Shown: in pieces, positions 36,301 through 44,058 of the stretch | How positions within the stretch are numbered: the stretch's first letter is position 1 | Layout: each line of letters starts with the position of its first letter | Assembly: GCA_900548455.1 (NCBI GenBank) | Contig: URKQ01000012.1 | Location: 31,762 to 95,761 of the forward strand | Length of the DNA: 64,000 nucleotides | Origin: an uncultured Clostridium sp. | Lineage (GTDB): Bacteria; Bacillota; Clostridia; Clostridiales; Clostridiaceae | Direction of reading: 5' to 3' | Notes under the pieces: generated by a model | Seen by the model: only the letters and a program-made list of their open reading frames with translations | Databases searched by the model: none | What the model was told of the DNA's origin: nothing | Made by a program: the position numbers and the translations under genes

Positions 36301-37951
36301 ATATAAGGACTTAGATTCTATTAAACTAGAAGATAAAGGTAGGATTGAGGAATTAAAAAATCAAGTTGATTCATTAAGTAAAGAAGTTTCTGCTTTACTT
36401 ACAAGTGAAACTTTAGAAGTTTTAAATGCTGCTGTGGAGAGAATTACAAATTTAGAAGCAGCTACTCCAGTAATTTTAGAAATAGAAAAATTGGAGGAAG
36501 GAGTTACTTTATTAGATGGACCATTCCTTAAAGAAGTTAGAGCCATGTATGAGAGTTTAACTAAAACTCAAAAAGCTTTAGTTAAAAATTATTCTTTACT
36601 TGTAAGTTCAGAAAAGGAATTTAGTAAGCTACAAGTTGAAAATGTAATAAATCAAATTAAGTTATTACCTGAGCCAAGTGATTTAAAGAAGGTACTTAAT
36701 GGTAAAGTAGAGGAAACTACAATTACTCCAAAGCAAATTGAACAAATAGCAAAGGCTAAGGCTGCATATGATGAGTTAAAACCAGAACAACATGCTATTA
36801 TTGAAGCATTGGAAGATGGAGCGGCTTTAATAAATAAATTATCAGAAGATGCTCTTATAGCAGAGGATTATGAAGGTTATATTGAAGCTTACTTAAAACC
36901 TTTAATTGAAAAAATCAAGAACTTTGAACTTCCTATGAATGCAAATCAAGTAGGTTATGCCAAAGAGATTGTGGACGGTTATGATAAGAATGAAAATTCA
37001 AAGACTTACTTAGATAGTTTCCTAGGTATAAAAGATAAGATAGCTGATATTAAAAAGGGTATTGAGAGCTGGAATAAGGCAAGTAAAGAAGCAGACATTG
37101 TTAGAAAATATTTTAATGAAGCAATGGAGACTTCTCAAGAAAATTTAATTTCAAGAGATACCGTACAAGCTATAAAAGAAGCTTTGGAGAAATATGAAGC
37201 TTTAAAGGAGAAATCAGAAAAAGCAGCTAGTCTTTTAGAAAATGAAATATCTAGTATAGAAGGATTAAAAGATAAAATATATGCTAAGAAAAAACAACTT
37301 AATGAAGAAAATAAAATAGCTAGAATTTCAGGAGATATTCCATGGGATGTAGAGCTTGAAATTAAGGATGTAGAAGGAAATAAATATGATTTGTTAAAGA
37401 GTTATTTAACAAAATATAAAGATGCTTCTATAGTTAAAACTGTAAGTATTAAAGGCTCTGAAATAATGTCAGATGGATCATTAAAGGAATATATACCAGA
37501 AAGTGATTATCAGGCTACTTTATTTACCCATGAAGATTTTTCAAATAAAAATGTTTATGTTGCATCTTTAGGAAGTGAAGGAGTTAATGTTTTAAATAAC
37601 AGTATATCAGGTAGTGATGTTACCTTTACTTTAAATGGATGTAATGGAGAGTATGCTATAGGTGTTAAAGCAGTTAAAAAAGTAGAGCAAACTGATGATA
37701 ACATAACTGGAGGTAACGGTGGTAAGGATGCAAATAATAATGATTCTAAACCAGGAAATGATAATAAATTGCAGTCATCTAATGGTGGTAAAAAGGTAAA
37801 TGATAGTTCAGACAATAGCAGTGGAAAATATTCATCAGTGCCTAAAACAGGTGATACAATTCCAATGAGAATGGTAATGATGATGGTTGTTATTACAGTT
37901 GGATGTACTATATTTATTGGAGCTAAGAGATATAAGACTGCCAATAGGTAG
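33350..37951 (+). CDS. Giant sortase-anchored surface protein with alpha/alpha-toroid domain
   Basis: A 1533-residue wall protein. Order: signal peptide (1-28, cut after ALA); N-terminal beta region to about 445; a cadherin-like beta-sandwich domain at about 447-540 (LQISGGKLTKPY, TALDGTTNNYTIAIER); an alpha/alpha-toroid domain at about 552-817 with prenyltransferase/squalene-oxidase-repeat-like helices (IGSYGPYACNIWALYALDAA, MCSHACAIMALTSAG); a long helical stalk of related 'YDRLK/YDELK' units (about 840-1330); a small beta domain; and an asparagine/glycine linker ending VPKTGDT (1497-1503), a membrane helix and a basic tail. The toroid recalls the N-terminal barrel of transcobalamin and intrinsic factor. 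Corrinoid binding is inferred from the riboswitch. A class B sortase gene lies in the same operon. Confidence 0.8.
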   Translation: MKKLKKIIIYLCVMCIMAGIMPGKALAKDSEASTELTSLVVASGMFQHIPLVWKGGNAILVPGTDNIYHVDVSQANSEYLRISGTRKSPTAEVSIVDMTDPENKSGVNLDIKYDKGYKLGANNKFVENSEGNVFCTLEKDTNPAKFLKASRGSNVFKVIVKDGEKKKENYLIVSYKKSNIGVRDNWPDKINILNGKTRELLSDEYQYGNTIMTKDKGIGVCGEDGKCKIPDEISSIRLQLEKSIAPPKDAFYDGIEEEFYRTNSYAVSINGSPWKQIGGNEISEELPLKQGLNIIQLVTNLIEKYQEPRGFNFGSITLLLYREGDNTYEVPTGDDTSIKSVKIYQGADNKAHATDKYSQLLDVNKLDENASVKVYSSNSYVYMFVETEDPGAEVSIPNSKYIDGGYLLKLDSNKDDSIPINIVPANKDLMNQGQYSIKINWEITEATLEDLQISGGKLTKPYKKNAKEYCLVPDSFDSKVSINYIPGKESNIEVYLNRLDSKPIEVSNNTIEVDPSKIHQVIFKVTALDGTTNNYTIAIERERSKDTSGEYSKTVEKASQILNKSIEGYKKKQGKNMNKAYWETFTMTGAGESLDGYYVYDVTKHNLKQGTDYAAIILQLVMIGENPYNYCGVNYVEGLKNCKDEIGSYGPYACNIWALYALDAAGYYDPELLNRVSEQAVDKNFDLDMRSWAIAAIQNHLDVEGMAEKSAIATERMKLYQYGTGVNTAGFQNNYYSDGNMCSHACAIMALTSAGVNLEDEDWKVDGVSPIDAIAKRQVESGKFWEVDFRGGYDESYNEQLMIALGGILNRSNVWIDQVLTLDKVEKLLNKAKEIKADKEIQDQIDEKVAKLQGLYDNNSGNALGMGEDYYALYDLVGLADEAFKLDTFMGTEEEKAEVEAVINQIGEISEIEKLTYGDKAKVEAAKSAYDRLKRVRVEGKSESTLLQHYVENRYILDEATKFIENEEKANKEKAEELTSAILKYKDLDSIKLEDKGRIEELKNQVDSLSKEVSALLTSETLEVLNAAVERITNLEAATPVILEIEKLEEGVTLLDGPFLKEVRAMYESLTKTQKALVKNYSLLVSSEKEFSKLQVENVINQIKLLPEPSDLKKVLNGKVEETTITPKQIEQIAKAKAAYDELKPEQHAIIEALEDGAALINKLSEDALIAEDYEGYIEAYLKPLIEKIKNFELPMNANQVGYAKEIVDGYDKNENSKTYLDSFLGIKDKIADIKKGIESWNKASKEADIVRKYFNEAMETSQENLISRDTVQAIKEALEKYEALKEKSEKAASLLENEISSIEGLKDKIYAKKKQLNEENKIARISGDIPWDVELEIKDVEGNKYDLLKSYLTKYKDASIVKTVSIKGSEIMSDGSLKEYIPESDYQATLFTHEDFSNKNVYVASLGSEGVNVLNNSISGSDVTFTLNGCNGEYAIGVKAVKKVEQTDDNITGGNGGKDANNNDSKPGNDNKLQSSNGGKKVNDSSDNSSGKYSSVPKTGDTIPMRMVMMMVVITVGCTIFIGAKRYKTANR

Positions 37952-37977
37952 ATTCTAAAAAGGATTGAGGGTAAAAA

Positions 37978-40900
37978 ATGAGGTTTAAGAAAAAAGAAGG
38001 AATTAAAAAAGTTACAGCAGTTCTTTTGCTTCTATTTATGATGTTTTCTATTTGTTTAGGAAACTGCAAACCTGTTTTTGCGGATACTGATAATGATACT
38101 GATAATGGTATTGTAACAGTTGCTGTTGAGAGATTTACAATAGGTAAGGGATATGTTATTGAGCCCACTTTCATATCAATAAAAGAGGGAGAAGATTATG
38201 CTTCTTTAATAAAGAGGTTCTTAGATTCAAAGGGATATAAGTATACTATGGAAGATACTCAGTATGGTTCATATTTAGCCGCTATCCATGATGCTGATCC
38301 AAGTGATATGAAATTAAATATTCCAAGTTCTATTTTAAAGATGGCAAGAGATAAAGGTGATTATACATTAAATAATGAATTAACCAATGCATATTCACCA
38401 AAGCTATCGGAATTTTCCTATACCAGGACTTCGGGATGGATGTTTTCCATTAATAATGTGTTTCCTAATGTTGGACTTGGCAATGCTTATCCTAAGAACG
38501 GAGATGTATGTAGATTACAATTTACCATATTTGGAACAGGTGCAGACGTTAGCGGTAAGGATATCGGTAGTGGAAAAGTATATTATACTCCAGCTAATAG
38601 AACAAAATTATTAAGAAAAATAGCAGAAATAAATCAAGCTAAGAAGGTTTGGTTTACTATAGATGGATGTGAAGAAGCTTATAACAAAGCTATGACAGTT
38701 TTAAATAACTTTGATGCAACTCAAACAGAAGTTGACTTAGCTTTAAAAGCACTTCCATCTATGGAAGTTGTTTATCCAACTTCCATAGTTTTAGGTGAAA
38801 GTAATTTATCTATAGATATTGATAATAAGGATAAGTTACTTACTGCAACCGTTTATCCTAAAAATAGTACTTTTACTAAGGTTATATGGAAATCTTCAGA
38901 CCACAAGGTAATAACAGTAGATGAAACAGGAAAACTTATGCCAGTTTCAGTGGGAGAAGCTGATATTACAGTTACCACAATAAATGGATGTAGTGCTACA
39001 TGCCATGCTACAGTAAAGGATCGTCCAATAACTGAAATTTTATTGAACAAGTCAAGTATTTCTTGTGAAAGGGATGAGAGTTTTCAATTATCTGTTGAAA
39101 AATGGATGCCAGAAAACACTACTGATGAAAAAATTGTAACTTGGTCATCTACTAATAGTGAAGTAGCACAAGTTTCTGAAAGTGGATATGTAACTGCTAA
39201 AAAGTCTGGTGAAGCTGATATTAAAGCGGAAACTAAAACAGGTATTAGTGCTATTTGTCATATAACTGTAGGAAATTCTAAAGAATTAGCTAAGGCTATG
39301 GAAGAGAAGATTAATGAACTTCCTGAGCCTTCAGATATGAAAGAGGAGCATATTAAAATTGTATATGCTCTAAGGGATGAATATGATTCTTTAAAAGAAA
39401 TTAGTAAAACTTATATATCTGATAAAGAAAAAGAAAAGTTAAAATCTTGTGTTGAAAGAGCGGATGTATTAAGTGTAGTATTAAAGATTAAAGAATTACC
39501 ATCACTATCTAAACTGAGTCTTGAAGATGAAGCTAGGGTAAAGGAAATAAGGGAAAACTATGAAGCTTTAAGTGATAAAAATCAAAAACTTGTTGGTAGA
39601 TTATATTTAAAACGTCTTTCTAAGGCTGAAACAAGATTAAAGGATTTAATAAAAGAAGCTAAAGATGTAGAAGATAGAATGAATAATTTACCGGAAGAAG
39701 TGTCTTTAGAAGATATAAAGTTGGTAATTGAAATTAGAAATCAATATGAAGGTGAACTTACAAAGGCACAAAAGGATATTATATCAGATAAAGCTAGAGC
39801 TAAGTTAACTCATGCTCTTGGAATATTAGAATCATCAATTGAAGATGCAGTTGCTGGAGTGGATACTAATAAAGATATTGATGTTAATTCAAAAGAAATT
39901 CAGACGTTTCTTAAAGCTATGGATTTTTACGAGGATATGTATGGAATAATGGAAGTCTCTACAAAGACAAGAGAAAAAATAGAGTCTTTGAAGGGATGGA
40001 TTGGAGAGTCTATTCACTCCTGTGAAAATATAAATGTAGAAAGTCCATGGTATATAAAAACTAAGGTTTCTAAGTTAACAGGAAAGTCATCCATATTAAA
40101 GCAAATTAAGAAAAATTATGATTCTTCAAATTCATCAATTATTTTTGCAAAAGAAATTAAGTATGAAGATATAAGAAATAAAAGTGATTACAATCAAGAA
40201 AAGGTTGTAGCAATAGAAGTTAAACTTCCATCAGATTATAAAGCTTTGAAAAACCCAAAGATATTTATGGTTAAAGATGGAAAGATAAAAGAATTAGATG
40301 CTACTTATAATGAGGATAGCAATACTATAAAAGTTTACTCTAGAAATATTGGTAAATTAATTGTAGCAGAAGTGCCAATAGAAATAAAAGATACAGATAT
40401 TGCACCTACAGTACAAGTTGAAAAACGTATTAAAGATGCTTTAAATGAAACAAAGAATTATATGGTTTCTATAGATAAGAATCCTGCAAAAGGGAGTGAG
40501 TGGTTTGTAATAGGACTTGCTAGAAGTGGCAAGGACATAAATAGTGACTATTTTGATACCTATTATAATCACATGGTTAATTATCTAAAAGAAAATGATG
40601 GCAAACTAACAAATACAATTAAATATACAGAGTATTCTAAGGTTATTGTTACTATGACTGCAATAGGAAAAGATGCCAGAGATGTTGGAGGATATAATTT
40701 ATTTTCAAACTTAGCAGATTTAGATGAAGTGAAGAAACAGGGAATAAATGGACCAACTTGGGCTCTTATAGCTCTAAAGTCAAATCCAGAGTATGTAATT
40801 CCTGAAATCTCCGGTGTTAAGGAACAAACCACGGAAGAAAGTTTAATAAACTATATTCTTTCACAGCAAAAAGATGATGGTGGATGGAACTTATCGGAAG

Positions 40901-41775
40901 GTGCGGGTAGTAGTGACGTGGATTTAACAGCAATGGCATTGCAATCTCTTGCTCCTTATTATAATAAAGAAGGAAGAGATGATGTAACTTCTACTATTGA
41001 TAAAGCATTGACGTTTTTAAGTAAGAAACAGTTAAAAACTGGAGGTTTTGGATATGGAGATGTAGAGACTTCAGAGTCCAATGCACAAGTTATAACAGCT
41101 CTTTGTAGTCTTGGTATAGATCCAGAAGAAGATTCAAGATTTATTAAAAATGGATATTGGCCAGTAGAAAATTTACTTCAATATCATATACCAGGTAGTG
41201 GATTTATCCATGTAAAATCTGGAGCAAGCAACAATGGTGGTGCTGAAGGTGGTAAAGTTGACGGCATGGCAACGGAACAGGCCTTTTATGCCCTAGTTGC
41301 ATATGATAGATTGAAAAACGGAAAAACTCCATTATACGATATGACGGATTTATCTATAAAACCTGGTGGAAATGGTGATGAATCTGGAACAGGTATAAAT
41401 AATGGTTCTACAGAACAAATGGAACCATCTAAGGACATTGTAAAAGAAGTAGATAACTCACCTGACAATTTAAGTGATGGAGGAAAGAAAAAAACTGTTT
41501 CAAAGACTTCAAAAACATCTAGTAAGTTAAAGAAAACAGAGAAAAAGGATACTGATAAAAAAACAAAGGATGAATCTAAAGAGAGTGAAGAAGGTTGGGA
41601 GTTCACCGGTGAAGAATATGAAGGAACTACAGATTCTCCTAATACTAATTTAGAAGGAAAAGCAGCTTTGGAAGATAATGATAATTTAATTAAAGAGTAT
41701 TTACCTTATGGACTTTGTATACTGTGTGGTGTTGCAGTTATAGGTGTATGCATCTACTATAAAAAGAAAAAATAG
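37978..41775 (+). CDS. Large surface protein: DUF4430, two BIG2 domains, alpha/alpha-toroid
   Basis: A 1265-residue exported protein. Order: signal peptide (1-36, VFA); a DUF4430 domain (about 40-195) with TRTSGWMFSINNVFPNVG and NAYPKNGDVCRLQFT; two BIG2 Ig-like domains (about 262-346 and 347-434; VIWKSSDHKVITVDETGKL, VTWSSTNSEVAQVSESGYV); helical stalk repeats (about 437-620); a beta segment; an alpha/alpha-toroid (about 811-1124) with QQKDDGGWN, DVDLTAMALQSL and QLKTGGFGYGDVETSESNAQ; a lysine-rich linker; SPNTN (1220-1224); and a C-terminal membrane helix with KKKK. Toroid plus DUF4430 in one chain are the two domain types of human B12 carriers, in reverse order. No canonical LPxTG is seen; SPNTN could be a sortase B-like signal. 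Confidence 0.82.
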   Translation: MRFKKKEGIKKVTAVLLLLFMMFSICLGNCKPVFADTDNDTDNGIVTVAVERFTIGKGYVIEPTFISIKEGEDYASLIKRFLDSKGYKYTMEDTQYGSYLAAIHDADPSDMKLNIPSSILKMARDKGDYTLNNELTNAYSPKLSEFSYTRTSGWMFSINNVFPNVGLGNAYPKNGDVCRLQFTIFGTGADVSGKDIGSGKVYYTPANRTKLLRKIAEINQAKKVWFTIDGCEEAYNKAMTVLNNFDATQTEVDLALKALPSMEVVYPTSIVLGESNLSIDIDNKDKLLTATVYPKNSTFTKVIWKSSDHKVITVDETGKLMPVSVGEADITVTTINGCSATCHATVKDRPITEILLNKSSISCERDESFQLSVEKWMPENTTDEKIVTWSSTNSEVAQVSESGYVTAKKSGEADIKAETKTGISAICHITVGNSKELAKAMEEKINELPEPSDMKEEHIKIVYALRDEYDSLKEISKTYISDKEKEKLKSCVERADVLSVVLKIKELPSLSKLSLEDEARVKEIRENYEALSDKNQKLVGRLYLKRLSKAETRLKDLIKEAKDVEDRMNNLPEEVSLEDIKLVIEIRNQYEGELTKAQKDIISDKARAKLTHALGILESSIEDAVAGVDTNKDIDVNSKEIQTFLKAMDFYEDMYGIMEVSTKTREKIESLKGWIGESIHSCENINVESPWYIKTKVSKLTGKSSILKQIKKNYDSSNSSIIFAKEIKYEDIRNKSDYNQEKVVAIEVKLPSDYKALKNPKIFMVKDGKIKELDATYNEDSNTIKVYSRNIGKLIVAEVPIEIKDTDIAPTVQVEKRIKDALNETKNYMVSIDKNPAKGSEWFVIGLARSGKDINSDYFDTYYNHMVNYLKENDGKLTNTIKYTEYSKVIVTMTAIGKDARDVGGYNLFSNLADLDEVKKQGINGPTWALIALKSNPEYVIPEISGVKEQTTEESLINYILSQQKDDGGWNLSEGAGSSDVDLTAMALQSLAPYYNKEGRDDVTSTIDKALTFLSKKQLKTGGFGYGDVETSESNAQVITALCSLGIDPEEDSRFIKNGYWPVENLLQYHIPGSGFIHVKSGASNNGGAEGGKVDGMATEQAFYALVAYDRLKNGKTPLYDMTDLSIKPGGNGDESGTGINNGSTEQMEPSKDIVKEVDNSPDNLSDGGKKKTVSKTSKTSSKLKKTEKKDTDKKTKDESKESEEGWEFTGEEYEGTTDSPNTNLEGKAALEDNDNLIKEYLPYGLCILCGVAVIGVCIYYKKKK

Positions 41776-41820
41776 AGTGAGGTATATAAGGTAAAGATTG
41801 AAGTTTATATTAATTTAAGC

Positions 41821-41880
41821 ATAGTTTAAAGATGTAAGAAATGTACTAATCTTAAAGTGCATTTCTTACATAAAAACTAT
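41821..41880 (+). promoter_or_regulatory. Long intergenic hairpin before the DUF4430 lipoprotein gene
   Basis: ATGTAAGAAATG (41832-41843) pairs perfectly with CATTTCTTACAT (41860-41871), extended outward by ATAGTTT/AAACTAT (41821-41827, 41874-41880). It lacks a T tail, so it looks like an mRNA-stabilising or processing hairpin within the operon, not a terminator. The ribosome binding site AAGGAGG lies just downstream. Confidence 0.55.
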
Positions 41881-41900
41881 CTTAATAAGGAGGAAACTTT

Positions 41901-43049
41901 ATGCGCAAGAATAGGTTTAAAATAGTTGCGTTATTTATATGTTTAATTTTTCTTATTACAGGTTGTGGTAAGATACACAGTAAAAACAATGGTGAAAAAA
42001 ATAAAATAGAAGTATCACAGGAAAATATGCTTTCAGAGGATGGTATAGTATCTAAGGAAGTTATGGAAGCTATATCAGGGGAAAATAAAATTTTCTCTTT
42101 TAAGGGGATAGATAGTAGCAAAATAGAATATACGTGGTTTTATAATGGAAAACAAGTTCAAAATCCTATAGAGCAAAAACTAAAGGTAGAGTTTCCAAAA
42201 GAAGATTTAGAAAATATCAAATCAGAAGCTAATAATGCTTCAGTAGCTTTAAAATTTAAACTTGAAAATATGCAACTAGCAGCACCTGTACAGTTAAGCA
42301 TTTTACTAAATGAAAAGTGGGATGCTGATAAAATATTGCTTTGTAAATATATTGATGGAAAAGTTCAAAAGATGGAAGAGGTAAAGGTTGAAAGTGAATT
42401 AAGTGGGGATGAAGAATTTACTAAATTAACTTTCCCAGTAACAGAAACAGGAGATAACTATTATTTGCTTGGTGGAAAATCACAGACAGCAACCAAGGAT
42501 GTAAAAATTGAGGAAGAAAAAAAGGAAGATAAAAAGGAAGATAAAAAGGAAGATAAAGATAACATAGCTACAGAGGAATCTAAGTTGAAAAATAAAGAAG
42601 AGGTAGCTCCAAAGGAGAAACCTGAGGAAAATTCAAAATCAAAACATACCTGCACTATATCAATTGAGTGTGGAACTATTTTAGATAATTGGAGTAATTT
42701 AAATAAAAACAAGGCAGAATTTGTTCCTCAAGATGGGTGGATTATGGGAAGTACAACGGTTGAATTTAATGAAGGAGATACAGTGTATGACGTACTTATA
42801 AAAGCTTGTAAGGAAAGTAAGATTCTCATGGAAGCTAGTTATACTCCTATGTACAGCTCATACTATATAGAAGGAATTAATCAACTTTATGAATTTGACT
42901 GTGGAAATTTATCAGGATGGATGTATAGAGTAAATGGTTGGTATCCTAATTATGGATGTTCCAAATATGAAGTGAGTGATGGTGATAATATAGAATGGAA
43001 ATATACCTGTGATTTAGGCAGAGATGTTGGAGGATACATGGGTGAATAA
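41901..43049 (+). CDS. DUF4430 lipoprotein, putative corrinoid-binding relay
   Basis: A 382-residue lipoprotein: the signal peptide ends in the lipobox LITGC, with Cys22 lipidated. Residues about 45-195 form a beta domain of unknown type, followed by a short repetitive acidic/basic linker (KKEDKKEDKKED, about 205-220). The C-terminal domain (about 248-374) is a clear DUF4430: TTVEFNEGDTVYDVLIKACK, LSGWMYRVNGWYPNYGCSKY and VSDGDNIEWKYTCDLG. It lies directly before the ECF T gene and overlaps it, which suggests it hands its ligand to the ECF transporter at the membrane. Ligand identity as cobalamin is inferred from the riboswitch. Confidence 0.85.
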   Translation: MRKNRFKIVALFICLIFLITGCGKIHSKNNGEKNKIEVSQENMLSEDGIVSKEVMEAISGENKIFSFKGIDSSKIEYTWFYNGKQVQNPIEQKLKVEFPKEDLENIKSEANNASVALKFKLENMQLAAPVQLSILLNEKWDADKILLCKYIDGKVQKMEEVKVESELSGDEEFTKLTFPVTETGDNYYLLGGKSQTATKDVKIEEEKKEDKKEDKKEDKDNIATEESKLKNKEEVAPKEKPEENSKSKHTCTISIECGTILDNWSNLNKNKAEFVPQDGWIMGSTTVEFNEGDTVYDVLIKACKESKILMEASYTPMYSSYYIEGINQLYEFDCGNLSGWMYRVNGWYPNYGCSKYEVSDGDNIEWKYTCDLGRDVGGYMGE

Positions 43050-44058
43050 TATAAATAAGGAGAAGAAAAATATTTTTGCGCAGTATCATCCTTTAGTTAA
43101 TTTTGCTTATTTTCTTCTTGTGTTAGGAATTACAATGTTTTCTCAACATCCCATGGTTTTAGTTATTTCTTTTTTAGGAGCGGTATCCTATGCTGTAATT
43201 TTAAAGGGTGCAAAAAAAGTTGCTAAGTTTAATTTTGTATTTACATTACCGGCTATGATAATAGTTGCCTTTGTAAATCCAGCATTTAATCATTATGGTG
43301 TTACACCCTTATTTTATTTAAAGACAGGGGCTGTAACTTTAGAAGCTGTTATCTATGGTGTAGTTTTAGCTTGTAATTTATTTATAATTATTCTTTGGTT
43401 TACATGTTATAACCAAGTTATGACCAGTGATAAGTTTATTTATTTATTTGGTAGAATAATTCCAGCCCTTTCCTTAGTCTTATCTATGGCATTAAGATTT
43501 GTTCCAAAATTTATAAATCAAATTAAAGAAATTAGAAATGGACAAAAAGCTGTTGGTAGAGATGTTAAGAATGGTAAATTTCTCAATAAAATTAAGTATG
43601 GTATAAAAATCATGTCTATACTAATTACTTGGTCACTAGAAAATGCAATTGATATATCAGATTCTATGAAGGCTAGGGGATATGGATTAAAGGGAAGAAC
43701 AGCTTTTTCAATATATAGAATTGATAAAAGAGATGGAATAATGCTTTTAATTTTAGCAGTGTTGTCCTTGATGTTCTTTAAGGGAGTTAGCCTTGGATAT
43801 ACGAAAGCTATATATGATCCAATGATTAAAATTGGTGGCCTAACAATGACTTTTGGATGTGTTTTTACGTGGGTTTCCTTTACACTAATGTGTTTTATGC
43901 CATGTATTTTGCATCTTTACGAATATATTTTGTGGAAGAAGTTATATGACAAAATTAATGAAGAAAGAAATATTCCATCATATATTTACACTTTGATGGG
44001 ACAAGAGGTTAAAGGAGAATATGAAGATGGAGAAAAGCAACTATATAATAGAAGTTAA
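43042..44058 (+). CDS. ECF transporter T component (EcfT/CbiQ family)
   Basis: A 338-residue membrane protein with about six helices. The long cytosolic coupling region contains the family's two Ala-Arg-Gly-type motifs; SDSMKARGYGLKGRTAFS is plainly visible. EcfT couples ATP hydrolysis by the A subunits to tilting of the S component. I place the start at the GTG at 43042, which has GGAGGA seven bases upstream and overlaps the lipoprotein gene by eight bases; an ATG at 43024 has no site. It is followed by the fused ATPase, overlapping by about 32 bases. Confidence 0.9.
   Translation: MNNINKEKKNIFAQYHPLVNFAYFLLVLGITMFSQHPMVLVISFLGAVSYAVILKGAKKVAKFNFVFTLPAMIIVAFVNPAFNHYGVTPLFYLKTGAVTLEAVIYGVVLACNLFIIILWFTCYNQVMTSDKFIYLFGRIIPALSLVLSMALRFVPKFINQIKEIRNGQKAVGRDVKNGKFLNKIKYGIKIMSILITWSLENAIDISDSMKARGYGLKGRTAFSIYRIDKRDGIMLLILAVLSLMFFKGVSLGYTKAIYDPMIKIGGLTMTFGCVFTWVSFTLMCFMPCILHLYEYILWKKLYDKINEERNIPSYIYTLMGQEVKGEYEDGEKQLYNRS

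Noticed and set aside
42510..42562. Tandem repeat GGAAGATAAAAA in the lipoprotein gene as a CRISPR-like or phase-variable array
   Set aside because: It is a short in-frame linker (KKED units, 12-base period) with no spacers. Unit number changes would not shift the frame.
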